The notes beneath the pieces were generated by a model. That model searched no databases, was not told where the DNA came from, and worked only from the letters and a program-made list of their open reading frames with translations. From assembly GCA_025056835.1 (NCBI GenBank), contig JANWVS010000049.1, positions 1 to 9,112 of the forward strand: 9,112 nt of DNA, read 5' to 3'. A program made the translations under genes and the position numbers. This DNA is from Gemmataceae bacterium (GTDB lineage Bacteria; Planctomycetota; Planctomycetia; Gemmatales; Gemmataceae). Positions 1-6,864 of the stretch are shown piece after piece. Position 1 is the first letter of the stretch; every line of letters begins with the position of its first letter.

Positions 1-185
1 CGGACGATCTGCCCCTTGGCTACCCCGCCGATGGCCGGGTTGCAGCTCATCTGCGCCACCGTGTCGGCGTTCATCGTCAGCAAGGCGGTCTTGAGTCCCA
101 AGCGGGCGGCAGCGAGGGCGGCCTCGACCCCGGCGTGACCGGCCCCGACGACCACCACGTCGAAGTCATAGCTCAGGTTCCCCAT
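1..185 (-). CDS. mnmG: MnmG (GidA) tRNA uridine-5-carboxymethylaminomethyl modification enzyme, N-terminal part
   Basis: This is the 5' end of a gene that runs off the left edge; 61 codons are visible. The protein opens with a dinucleotide-binding beta-alpha-beta fold: [14 protein letters not shown] at residues 10-23 holds the GxGxxG FAD-binding glycines and the acidic residue E21 that follows. [13 protein letters not shown] at residues 47-59 is the MnmG family signature, including the conserved Cys-Asn-Pro. In known bacteria MnmG works in the cytoplasm with the GTPase MnmE, adding a carboxymethylaminomethyl group to the wobble uridine of certain tRNAs, with FAD and a methylene-folate as cofactors. 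The start is uncertain: the ATG at 185 lies 12 nt from a GGAGG, while an in-frame TTG at 191-189 lies only 6 nt from it. The gene is divergent from the DUF1549 operon. The family call is secure; only the C-terminal bulk is missing from the window. Confidence 0.95.
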   Translation of the reverse strand, partial: MGNLSYDFDVVVVGAGHAGVEAALAAARLGLKTALLTMNADTVAQMSCNPAIGGVAKGQIV

Positions 186-197
186 GGCCAACTGTTT

Positions 198-203
198 CCT
201 CCC
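198..203 (-). promoter_or_regulatory. Ribosome binding site of mnmG
   Basis: On the minus strand the sequence reads GGGAGG. It is 12 nt from the ATG at 185 and 6 nt from the in-frame TTG at 191-189. The spacing favours the TTG, which would add two residues to MnmG, but ATG is the commoner start codon. Confidence 0.6.
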
Positions 204-544
204 ACCGATCCCATTGCCGGTGCCGGCCGAGAAAGTGCCGTTACTACCGTTTGGTGACGGCGCTTTGGCAACGGCTCTTGGCGCCGGCGGACACGGGGCG
301 GCGCCGACTTTCGTTTGAAGCCGCAGCGGCCGTGGAGCGCGCACGCCGTCCGCGGGCGGCTTCCACCCCTGATCGTATCGCGCCGCCGTTTCCGACGCCA
401 GCTTCGTTGCTGTCTCGCTCGGCTGGTGCCGCTTCGCGCGGCCGGCTCGTCGCCGGTCACACAGTAGAGATCGCCCCCCTTTCCGGTCGGTTACCAGCGG
501 GCCGCGGCACAGGCGAATCGGACGAAAAGGTTCTCTCGGCGTGT

Positions 545-550
545 TAGAAT
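545..550 (+). promoter_or_regulatory. Possible -10 promoter element of the DUF1549 operon
   Basis: TAGAAT matches the sigma-70 -10 consensus TATAAT at five of six positions and sits in the only AT-rich patch of the spacer (GTGTTAGAATAAGTA). No good -35 box lies 16-18 nt upstream, where the sequence is close to ACGAAA. If real, transcription would begin near 557 and leave a leader of about 90 nt before the start codon at 649. Confidence 0.3.
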
Positions 551-635
551 AAGTACCGTGGGCAGTCAACTAAGGCGGTAGCTCCGTCGGCAATCAATCA
601 TCACCGTCAGATCGGGTGCGCGATTCGGCAAGACA

Positions 636-641
636 GGGGGG
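636..641 (+). promoter_or_regulatory. Ribosome binding site of the DUF1549/DUF1553 gene
   Basis: GGGGGG lies 7 nt before the ATG at 649. This supports that start over the in-frame GTG at 616, which has no comparable purine tract at a usable distance. Confidence 0.6.
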
Positions 642-648
642 ACGTGCC

Positions 649-2250
649 ATGGCAAGGCGTTGGTCATGGGCGGTGGTCGTGATGGTGGTACCGGCGCCGA
701 GTTGGGCGGACGGTCCGGCGTTTTCCGCCCGGGAATTGGCCCAGCGGATTGACGAACGTCTGGCCGCTGCCTGGAAAGCGGAGCAGATCCAACCCGCGCC
801 GCCGGCCGACGACTATGAATTTCTCCGCCGAGTTTATCTCGACGTGCTGGGCCGCGTGCCGCGCGTCTCCGAAATCTACCAGTTCCTCGACGACCCCGCT
901 CCCCAACGCCGCGAAAAACTGATCGACCGGCTGCTGGCCCATCCTTCGTTTATCGGTCACTGGAGCAACACGTGGCGCGACATCATCCTGCCGACCGGCG
1001 GCAATCAGCAGGCCGTTTTCTTCGCCAACAACCTGCGGACCTGGCTTGAACAGCAGATCAAGAAAGATGTGCCTTTTGATCAAATGGTGCGCAACCTGCT
1101 CGCGGCGCCGACGACGTTGAACCAACCGCCGCGCGGACAATTCACCGCGCCGGCGAACCAAGTCAATCCGCTGGCTTATCTTCAGGCCCACGAGTTCAAG
1201 GCGGAAAACCTGGCATCGAGCACGGCCCGCGTCTTCCTCGGCGTTCGCCTGGAGTGCGCCCAGTGCCACGATCATCCCTTCGCGAAGTGGTCGCAGACCA
1301 ATTTCTGGGAGCTGGCCGCCTTCTTCTCCGGCGTCGGTTTGCAGAACCGCTTCGTGCCGCCGAACCAGCCGCAGCCGGCTGCCTTGAAAAACCCCGGCAA
1401 AGAAATCAAGATCCCCGGCAAGGAGAAAATCGTCGCCGCCCGCTTCCCGACCGGGGAGTTGCCGATTTGGGACGACGCCAAGGACCCCCGGGCGATCCTG
1501 GCGGAATGGGTGACGTCGCGTAACAATCCGTATTTCGCCCGGACCGCCGCCAACCGCGTGTGGGCCCATTGTTTCGGCATCGGCCTGCTCGACCCGTGCG
1601 ACGACGAACCGACCGAGGACAATCCGATCCGTCATCCGGAGCTTCTGGCCGAGCTGACGCAACAGTTGATTGCCCACAATTTCGATCTCAAGTTCTTGCT
1701 GCGGGCGATCCTGAACAGCCGGGCGTACCAACGCAGCAGCGCCATGACGCACCCCAGTCAGAAAGACCTGCAGAGTTTCGCCCGCATGCCGATCCGCGGC
1801 CTGACGCCCGAGCAGCTGTGGGACAGCCTGACCACGGCCGTCGGCTACCGCCCTGCCCCCGGGCAGCTCGACCCGCGGCTCGATTTCCTCAACAATCAGT
1901 CGATCCGCGCTCAATTGCTGGCGCGCTTCGCCTTGCCGGAGCGGCGCACGGAAACGCAAACGTCGATCCTCCAAGCCCTGGCCCTGATGAACGGCAAGTT
2001 CATCAGCGACGCCACCAGCCTGCGGACCGGCGAGCTTTTGGCCGGCGTGGCGGACTTCCCCGCTTGGTCAGCGGAGCGCAAACTGGAGACGCTGTTTTTG
2101 GCCACCGTCAGCCGGCCGCCCCGTGCCGAAGAACGCGATCGCCTGCTGACCTATGTGCAGCGCGGCGGTGCGCGGGGCGACGAGGCCGCCGCCTTGGCCG
2201 ACGTCTTTTGGGCCTTGTTGAATTCGTCCGAGTTCCTCTTCAACCATTAA
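649..2250 (+). CDS. Secreted DUF1549/DUF1553 (PSCyt2/PSD1) planctomycete protein with a CXXCH motif
   Basis: This 533-residue protein belongs to the DUF1549-DUF1553 family, which is greatly expanded in Planctomycetes and has no established biochemical function. Residues 1-20 look like a short Sec signal peptide: MARR, a hydrophobic stretch, then cleavage after SWA. DUF1549 covers about residues 30-225 and includes the typical RRVYLDVLGRVP (60-71). It ends in LECAQCHDHPFAKW (201-214), whose C203-A-Q-C206-H207 fits the c-type heme-binding consensus CXXCH. DUF1553 covers about 280-530, with NPYFARTAANRVWAHCFG (293-310) and the conserved SHPELL-like segment RHPELLAEL (328-336). No separate N-terminal cytochrome domain (PSCyt1) is present, so this is the short architecture. 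ATG 649 is preferred over GTG 616 because of the purine tract 7 nt upstream and because the signal peptide then begins properly. It is the first gene of a three-gene operon with the DUF1501 and EF-hand genes. Whether it binds heme is an inference. Confidence 0.93.
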   Translation: MARRWSWAVVVMVVPAPSWADGPAFSARELAQRIDERLAAAWKAEQIQPAPPADDYEFLRRVYLDVLGRVPRVSEIYQFLDDPAPQRREKLIDRLLAHPSFIGHWSNTWRDIILPTGGNQQAVFFANNLRTWLEQQIKKDVPFDQMVRNLLAAPTTLNQPPRGQFTAPANQVNPLAYLQAHEFKAENLASSTARVFLGVRLECAQCHDHPFAKWSQTNFWELAAFFSGVGLQNRFVPPNQPQPAALKNPGKEIKIPGKEKIVAARFPTGELPIWDDAKDPRAILAEWVTSRNNPYFARTAANRVWAHCFGIGLLDPCDDEPTEDNPIRHPELLAELTQQLIAHNFDLKFLLRAILNSRAYQRSSAMTHPSQKDLQSFARMPIRGLTPEQLWDSLTTAVGYRPAPGQLDPRLDFLNNQSIRAQLLARFALPERRTETQTSILQALALMNGKFISDATSLRTGELLAGVADFPAWSAERKLETLFLATVSRPPRAEERDRLLTYVQRGGARGDEAAALADVFWALLNSSEFLFNH

Positions 2251-2278
2251 CCGTGGGATGAGCGTCTTCATCCCCTCC

Positions 2279-2283
2279 GAGGA
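2279..2283 (+). promoter_or_regulatory. Ribosome binding site of the DUF1501 gene
   Basis: GAGGA lies 7 nt before the ATG at 2291. It favours that start over the in-frame ATG at 2258, which is only 7 nt after the upstream stop codon and lacks a good Shine-Dalgarno sequence. Starting at 2291 also places the twin-arginine motif at residues 8-9, as expected for a Tat signal. Confidence 0.65.
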
Positions 2284-2290
2284 TCGTGCC

Positions 2291-3631
2291 ATGACCCGCC
2301 AGCGCTTGTCTCGTCGTGACCTGAACACTCTCGCGGCCGCCGGAGTCCTCGGCTATTCCTGCTCCGGCTGGCTGGAGGCCCTGGCCGCCCAAACCGCCCA
2401 CCATCCGCAGCGGCGTCGGGCCTGTATCTTGCTCTGGATGAACGGCGGCCCCACGCAGACCGACACGTTTGACATGAAACCCGGCCACGCCAACGGCGGC
2501 CCGTTCCGACCGATTGCCACGTCGGTGCCCGGCATCCAGATCAGCGAACACCTCCCGCGCCTCGCCCAACAGATGGGCGACGTCGCCATCATCCGCTCGA
2601 TCACCAGCCGCGAGGGCGACCACGGCCGCGGCACGTATTACCTGCGCACCGGCTATCTGCCGCAGGGGCCGATCCAGTATCCGACACTCGGCTCGTTCCT
2701 GTCCAAGGAACTGGGCGCCGAGGATGCCCCGCTGCCCAACTTTGTCAGCATCGCGCCGTTCCGACTGTTCAACCCCGCGGCCTACGGTCCCGGCTTTCTC
2801 GGGCCGCAGTACGCGCCGCTCTTGGTCGGCGATAATCCCAACTTCCAGCCGGCCGCCAACGGCAACGTCGCCGACATGCTCCGCGTGCAAGACATCGCGC
2901 CGCCGGCGGACGTGACCACGCCCCAGTTCGACCACCGCGTAAGCATCCTTGAGCACATGGAGCGCGACTTCGCCAGCCGCCACCCGGGCGTCTCTCCCCA
3001 GAGCCACCGCACGGCCTACGACCGGGCCGTCCGCCTGATGCGCACGGCCGCCCGCGCCGCCTTCAACCTCGACGAAGAACCGGCGTCGATTCGCGACGGC
3101 TATGGCCGCAATCTCTTCGGCCAAGGCTGCCTCTTGGCCCGGCGGCTTGTCGAGCGCGGCGTGGCGTTCGTCGAGGTCAACCTCGGCTCCCTCCCCGGCG
3201 CGCCGGCCGGCTGGGACACGCACGTGCAAAACTTCACCGGGGTGCGAACCCTGTGCAACGTCCTCGACCCCGCATGGGCGCAGCTGATCGTCGACCTGCG
3301 GCAACGCGGTCTGTTGGAGACCACGCTCATCGTGTGGATGGGCGAATTTGGCCGCACCCCGCGCATCAACGCGCAACAAGGCCGCGACCACTTCCCCAAC
3401 GCCTGGTCGGTCGTGTTGGCCGGCGGCGGCATCCGCGGCGGCCGCGTCTATGGCCGCACCAGCGCCGACGCCATGACCGTCGAGGAGAACCCGGTCACCG
3501 TGCCGCAACTGATGGCGACCATTTGCCGGGCCTTGGGCGTGGACCATGCGCGGCAGAACATGTCCAACGTCGGCCGGCCGATCCGCCTCGCCGACCATGG
3601 TGCCGAACCGATCGCGGAGATCGTCGCATGA
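2291..3631 (+). CDS. Tat-exported DUF1501 family protein
   Basis: This 446-residue protein is a DUF1501 member, a family that resembles the alkaline phosphatase/sulfatase superfamily and is very common in Planctomycetes, usually encoded next to DUF1549/DUF1553 genes as here. The N-terminus has a twin-arginine signal: SRRDL at residues 7-11, followed by a weakly hydrophobic stretch to about residue 33 ending in ALAA. Conserved family blocks are LLWMNGGPTQTDTFDMKP (47-64), REGDHGRG (107-114), GWDTH (307-311), MGEFGRTPRIN (350-360) and GRDHFPNAW (364-372). The Asp and His residues in these blocks (D58, D61, H111, D309, H311, D366, H367) are candidate metal ligands by analogy with the superfamily; I cannot assign them firmly. 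The Tat route suggests the protein folds, perhaps with a cofactor, before export. Its stop codon overlaps the start of the EF-hand gene (ATGA), so translation of the two is probably coupled. No substrate can be named. Confidence 0.94.
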   Translation: MTRQRLSRRDLNTLAAAGVLGYSCSGWLEALAAQTAHHPQRRRACILLWMNGGPTQTDTFDMKPGHANGGPFRPIATSVPGIQISEHLPRLAQQMGDVAIIRSITSREGDHGRGTYYLRTGYLPQGPIQYPTLGSFLSKELGAEDAPLPNFVSIAPFRLFNPAAYGPGFLGPQYAPLLVGDNPNFQPAANGNVADMLRVQDIAPPADVTTPQFDHRVSILEHMERDFASRHPGVSPQSHRTAYDRAVRLMRTAARAAFNLDEEPASIRDGYGRNLFGQGCLLARRLVERGVAFVEVNLGSLPGAPAGWDTHVQNFTGVRTLCNVLDPAWAQLIVDLRQRGLLETTLIVWMGEFGRTPRINAQQGRDHFPNAWSVVLAGGGIRGGRVYGRTSADAMTVEENPVTVPQLMATICRALGVDHARQNMSNVGRPIRLADHGAEPIAEIVA

Positions 3632-5262
3632 AACGCTATTTTTCAGCCTGGGCCGCCGTGCTGGCAGCTGCGCTGCCGACGCCGGCGCAGCCGGCCGCAG
3701 TGCCCCGCTTCGACCCGGCCAAGCTGGCCGGCAGCGTCCCGGTCGAGATCGTCTTCCTCCGCGACCAGGGGCCGTTGCTCGTGCGGCTGCACGTCGTCCG
3801 AGACGGCATCCCCTTGCACACTTGTTGGCAGCAGTATCTGCATCAATGGTTCGACTTCCTCGACCGCAAAGGGGCCGGCGAACTCGACGACGCCGACCTG
3901 AAGGGGGCACCCACCGCCGCCAACATGCGCAATCTCGTCTCCACCCTCGGCACCCAGGGATTTTTCCTGCCCAACCCGCGCCTCGCCCCGACCCTCGCCG
4001 ACTTCGGCAAAGCGGCCGGCGAAAAGGTCGGGCGGCGCGATTTTCTCGAATACTACCGCAAAAACAACGTCCACCCGATCCAGGTGGCGGGCGGCCCGGC
4101 CGTCGTCGGCGCTGCCGCCAACGACGTGCTGCTCAAGGCCCTCGACACCAACGGCGACGGTCGTTTGACACGCGCCGAACTGGAGGCCGCCCGCGACGTG
4201 CTCGCCGCTTACGATGCCGACGACGACGAGCTGATTGCCCTGCGCGAACTCGCACCAGACACCTTCCCCGGCGGCGTGCGCCTCAACATGGGCCAGCTTC
4301 AGCCCCAACCTAATTCAGGGCAGCCGCTCAAGGGGCCTTCGTTCTTCCACGTCGCCGGCGAAAGCTCTCGGGCTGCTCTGGCGGCCTTGCTGCTGGCCCA
4401 CTACGACAAGAACCACCGCCTCCGCGTCACCCGCAAGGAAATCGGCCTCGATGCCGCCGCCTTTGCCCGCCTCGATGAAAACCAGAACGGCACGCTTGAC
4501 CTGATGGAGTTGGCCAAGTTTCCGCAAAACGGCCCGGCCGTCGAACTGGTGATTCTCCTGGGGGCCAGCGATTCCACGCCGCCCGTCGCCGTCGCCCAAG
4601 TCAGCGGCGTCAAGTCGGAAGCAGTCCGCGGCAACGGCGGCGCCGTGCAGCTTGCCCTGGGCGACGCCGACATCGCGGTGCAAAACCTCCGCCCAGCACC
4701 GGCGCGCCTCAACCAGACCAACTTCCTCCTCCAGCAGCTTCGCGCCGCCGACGTGAAGATGCGCGGCTATGTGGAGTTGGCCGATCTTCAGACTCCGCAA
4801 CTTGTCTTCTTCCGCGACATCTTCCCCACCCTGGACCGCGACGCCGACGGCAAGCTCACCGAGAAGGAAGTCCAGACCTACTTCGACCTGCAAGCCGGCG
4901 CCCGCGACGTGATGACCAGCTTCTTCGTGCAGGAGCAGGGCCGCAAACTCACCGACTCCCTCGATGTGGACCGCGACGGCCACCTTGCGCCGCGCGAACT
5001 GCTCAACGCCTGGCAACGGCTGGCGGCGCACGACCGCGACGGCGACGACGTCGCCGGTTTCGCGGCCGTGACGCCCCGCCCCGCGTTCGTTTATCCAGCC
5101 CATGCGCCGTTGTGGTTCCGCAAGATGGACCGCAACGGCGACGGCGACGTCTCCCGCCGCGAGTTCCTCGGTACGCCGGAGGAATTCCGCCGGCTCGACC
5201 GCAATGGCGACACGTTGATCGACGCCGACGAGGCTGCCGCCCTGGCGCGGCCGCGCTCCTGA
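3628..5262 (+). CDS. Secreted multi-EF-hand protein (about ten EF-hand-like loops)
   Basis: This 544-residue protein starts at the ATG overlapping the DUF1501 stop codon, with GGAG at 3616-3619 as its ribosome binding site. MKRYFSAWAAVLAAALPTPAQ looks like a Sec signal peptide. Five loops fit the 12-residue EF-hand pattern (D-x-[DN]-x-[DN]-G-x-hydrophobic-x-x-x-E): 173-184, 283-294, 403-414, 446-457 and 501-512. The loop at 524-535 differs only in lacking Gly at position 6. Degenerate loops are seen at 79-90, 196-207 (Glu at position 6), 260-271, 375-386 and 469-480 (Asp at 1, 3 and 5, but no final Glu). Paired loops begin 23 residues apart at 173/196, 260/283, 446/469 and 501/524, as in classic EF-hand pairs. 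Segments without loops (about 22-70 and 300-370) resemble nothing I can name. Calcium binding outside the cytoplasm is likely; a sensor, structural or partner-binding role with the two upstream products is inference. Confidence 0.93.
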   Translation: MKRYFSAWAAVLAAALPTPAQPAAVPRFDPAKLAGSVPVEIVFLRDQGPLLVRLHVVRDGIPLHTCWQQYLHQWFDFLDRKGAGELDDADLKGAPTAANMRNLVSTLGTQGFFLPNPRLAPTLADFGKAAGEKVGRRDFLEYYRKNNVHPIQVAGGPAVVGAAANDVLLKALDTNGDGRLTRAELEAARDVLAAYDADDDELIALRELAPDTFPGGVRLNMGQLQPQPNSGQPLKGPSFFHVAGESSRAALAALLLAHYDKNHRLRVTRKEIGLDAAAFARLDENQNGTLDLMELAKFPQNGPAVELVILLGASDSTPPVAVAQVSGVKSEAVRGNGGAVQLALGDADIAVQNLRPAPARLNQTNFLLQQLRAADVKMRGYVELADLQTPQLVFFRDIFPTLDRDADGKLTEKEVQTYFDLQAGARDVMTSFFVQEQGRKLTDSLDVDRDGHLAPRELLNAWQRLAAHDRDGDDVAGFAAVTPRPAFVYPAHAPLWFRKMDRNGDGDVSRREFLGTPEEFRRLDRNGDTLIDADEAAALARPRS

Positions 5263-5269
5263 TTTTCCG

Positions 5270-5303
5270 CGCCGGCCCGATGTCGCCTGCCGACTGGCCG
5301 GCG
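5270..5303. terminator. Possible bidirectional terminator hairpin between convergent genes
   Basis: CGCCGGCC (5270-5277) and GGCCGGCG (5296-5303) form a perfect 8-bp inverted repeat around an 18-nt loop. It lies in the 54-bp gap between the stop codon of the EF-hand gene and the stop codon of nuoN, where both operons must end. There is no U-tract after the stem on either strand, so it is not a classic intrinsic terminator. Such short GC palindromes also arise by chance in GC-rich DNA. Confidence 0.35.
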
Positions 5304-5316
5304 GAGGCAAGCCGCT

Positions 5317-6864
5317 TCAGCCCGACGCCGCCAGCGTGACCCGACGCACCAGGTGCAAGTACCAGGTCGAACCGGGCGGCACCGCCAAGGCCACCGTCAG
5401 CGCCGCGCAGGCCGCGATCGCCAACAGTGCGGCGACATTGCGCAAGGGGACCGGCGGCGCCAGCGCTTGCCGCAGATACATGACTGCCACCAGCCGCAGA
5501 TAATACCAGGCGCCGATCGCGGCGTTGACCATGCCGATCACGGCCAAGACCGTGAACAGGTAAGCGTGCTCGGCCTGGACGGCGATGGCCCCGAAGAAGA
5601 TCAAGAACTTGCCGGTAAAGCCAGCGGTCAACGGCAGGCCGACCAGGCTGAAGAGCAAAAGCGCCGCCGTCAGGGCCAGGAGCGGGTGGCCGCGACTAAG
5701 GCCGGCGAGGTCGTCGATTGTTTCGACGGGGCGGCCGCCGTCCCGGACGACGCTGAGCACCGCGAAAAGTCCGACGGTCATGGCGCCGTAGGCCGCCAGG
5801 TAATAGAGTAAGGCATCGATGCCGTCGATGGCCGCCTGCTGCTGCCGCAGATAGGGGGCCGTCGCCAAGGGCATCAGCAGGTAGCCGGCGTGGGCGATGC
5901 TGGAGTAGGCGAGCAGTCGCTTGAGATTCTCTTGCAACAGGGCCAGCAGGTTGCCCCAGGTCATGGTGATGACAGCCACGAACCAGAACAGGATCGGCGT
6001 CTGGTCGCTCAGACCAGCACCGAGCAAATCGCGCGGCGACACGCCCGGCGGCAGGACGTAGCCGAACAACCGCAGCAAGGCCAGGAAGCCGGCCAGCTTG
6101 GGCACCCAGGCGAGAAAAGCGGCAGCGCTATGGGACGTGCCTTGGTAAACGTCGGGCGCGTAGAAGTGAAACGGCGCCGCCGTCACGCGGAACCCGAGGC
6201 CGGCGACCACAGCTACCAGCGCCGCCGCCGCCAGGGCCGGCGTTTCCTGCGCCGCGCCGAGGTTGCCTTGCAGACGCAGGATCTGCGTGAGGTTCGTCGT
6301 GCCGGATAGGCCGTAGAGGTAGCTCATGCCGAACAGCAGCAAGGCCGATGAGAACACGCTCAGGAGGAAATACTTCACGGCCGCTTCTTTGCCCTCGTCC
6401 CCGGCCCGAGCCAGGTAGAGCATGACGTAGGTCGGCAGGCTGACCATCTCCAAGGCGGTAAAGAGCATGACCAGGTCGTTGGCGGCGGCGACCAGCCCGA
6501 GGCCGGCCACCACGATCAACAAGCAGGCGTGCCAGTCGGCGGCGCGGCTGTCGTCGATGTCGCACCAGCTCAAGCACACGAAGACGATGCCGCCGGCGAT
6601 TCCCAAGCCGCGGCCCAGGGTGGTCAGACCGTCGAACAGCACCGGTGCCACGTTCAGTTCGCCGGACAATTGCCCAGCCGAGCGGCCCACGACCACGGCG
6701 GCCAGCGCCGCGCTCAACCCTCCCAGGGCGACGACGGCCCACACGTGCCGACCGTTGCGGACCGTACCGCCCAAGAACACCAAACAGGCGAGGCCGGTCA
6801 GGAGAATCTCCGGCAACAGCAGGGGAAAGACGTGGACCAGGGCTTGTGCTTGTGCGTCGGTCAT
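5317..6864 (-). CDS. nuoN: NADH-quinone oxidoreductase subunit N
   Basis: This 515-residue, very hydrophobic protein is the NuoN (ND2-like) antiporter-type subunit of complex I, which pumps protons or ions across the inner membrane while NADH electrons pass to quinone. Family landmarks are ALEMVSLPTYVMLYL (137-151), KEAAVKYFLLSVFSSALLL (159-177), FRVTAAPFHFYAPDVYQGT (225-243), WVPKLAGF (253-260), ENLKRLLAYSSIAHAGYLL (312-330) and SLVGLPLTAGFTGKF (406-420). Charged residues within these helices (E139, K164, K256, K419) are placed as expected for the proton channel of this family, judged by eye. The length matches usual NuoN proteins. The start ATG (6864-6862) overlaps the nuoM stop TGA (6863-6861), and no Shine-Dalgarno sequence precedes it, which points to coupled translation. 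The same frame stays open upstream inside nuoM, but that part is out-of-frame nuoM sequence. It is the last gene of its operon and converges on the EF-hand gene. Confidence 0.97.
   Translation of the reverse strand: MTDAQAQALVHVFPLLLPEILLTGLACLVFLGGTVRNGRHVWAVVALGGLSAALAAVVVGRSAGQLSGELNVAPVLFDGLTTLGRGLGIAGGIVFVCLSWCDIDDSRAADWHACLLIVVAGLGLVAAANDLVMLFTALEMVSLPTYVMLYLARAGDEGKEAAVKYFLLSVFSSALLLFGMSYLYGLSGTTNLTQILRLQGNLGAAQETPALAAAALVAVVAGLGFRVTAAPFHFYAPDVYQGTSHSAAAFLAWVPKLAGFLALLRLFGYVLPPGVSPRDLLGAGLSDQTPILFWFVAVITMTWGNLLALLQENLKRLLAYSSIAHAGYLLMPLATAPYLRQQQAAIDGIDALLYYLAAYGAMTVGLFAVLSVVRDGGRPVETIDDLAGLSRGHPLLALTAALLLFSLVGLPLTAGFTGKFLIFFGAIAVQAEHAYLFTVLAVIGMVNAAIGAWYYLRLVAVMYLRQALAPPVPLRNVAALLAIAACAALTVALAVPPGSTWYLHLVRRVTLAASG

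Larger units (their letters stand above)
186..648. other. Intergenic region between divergent mnmG and the DUF1549 operon
   Basis: This stretch of about 460 bp lies between two genes that point away from each other. I see no gene in it. The open frames it contains (for example 251-547 on plus and 173-460 on minus) are rich in Arg, Ala and Pro, match no family I know, and the minus-strand one runs into mnmG in another frame. The region must carry the promoters for both sides. A GGCGCC palindrome occurs twice, at 280-285 and 300-305, but the potential stem is short and has no obvious role. The only AT-rich spot is at about 543-553, listed separately as a possible -10 element. Confidence 0.7.

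Noticed and set aside
251..547. A 98-codon plus-strand open frame in the mnmG-DUF1549 spacer
   Set aside because: It has no plausible ribosome binding site and no known motif, and its composition is what random GC-rich DNA gives.
664..1974. A 436-codon open frame on the minus strand opposite the DUF1549/DUF1553 gene
   Set aside because: Same reason: low-complexity translation with no recognisable domain, mirroring the codon bias of the real gene.
3253..3627. Upstream in-frame extension of the EF-hand gene into the DUF1501 gene
   Set aside because: The extra 125 codons are DUF1501 sequence in another frame. The ATG at 3628 has a ribosome binding site and is followed by a clear signal peptide.
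2240..3910. A 556-codon open frame on the minus strand opposite the DUF1501 gene
   Set aside because: It lies opposite a clearly recognised gene, its product is rich in Arg, Gly and Ala with no family motif, and high-GC genes often leave long open antisense frames.
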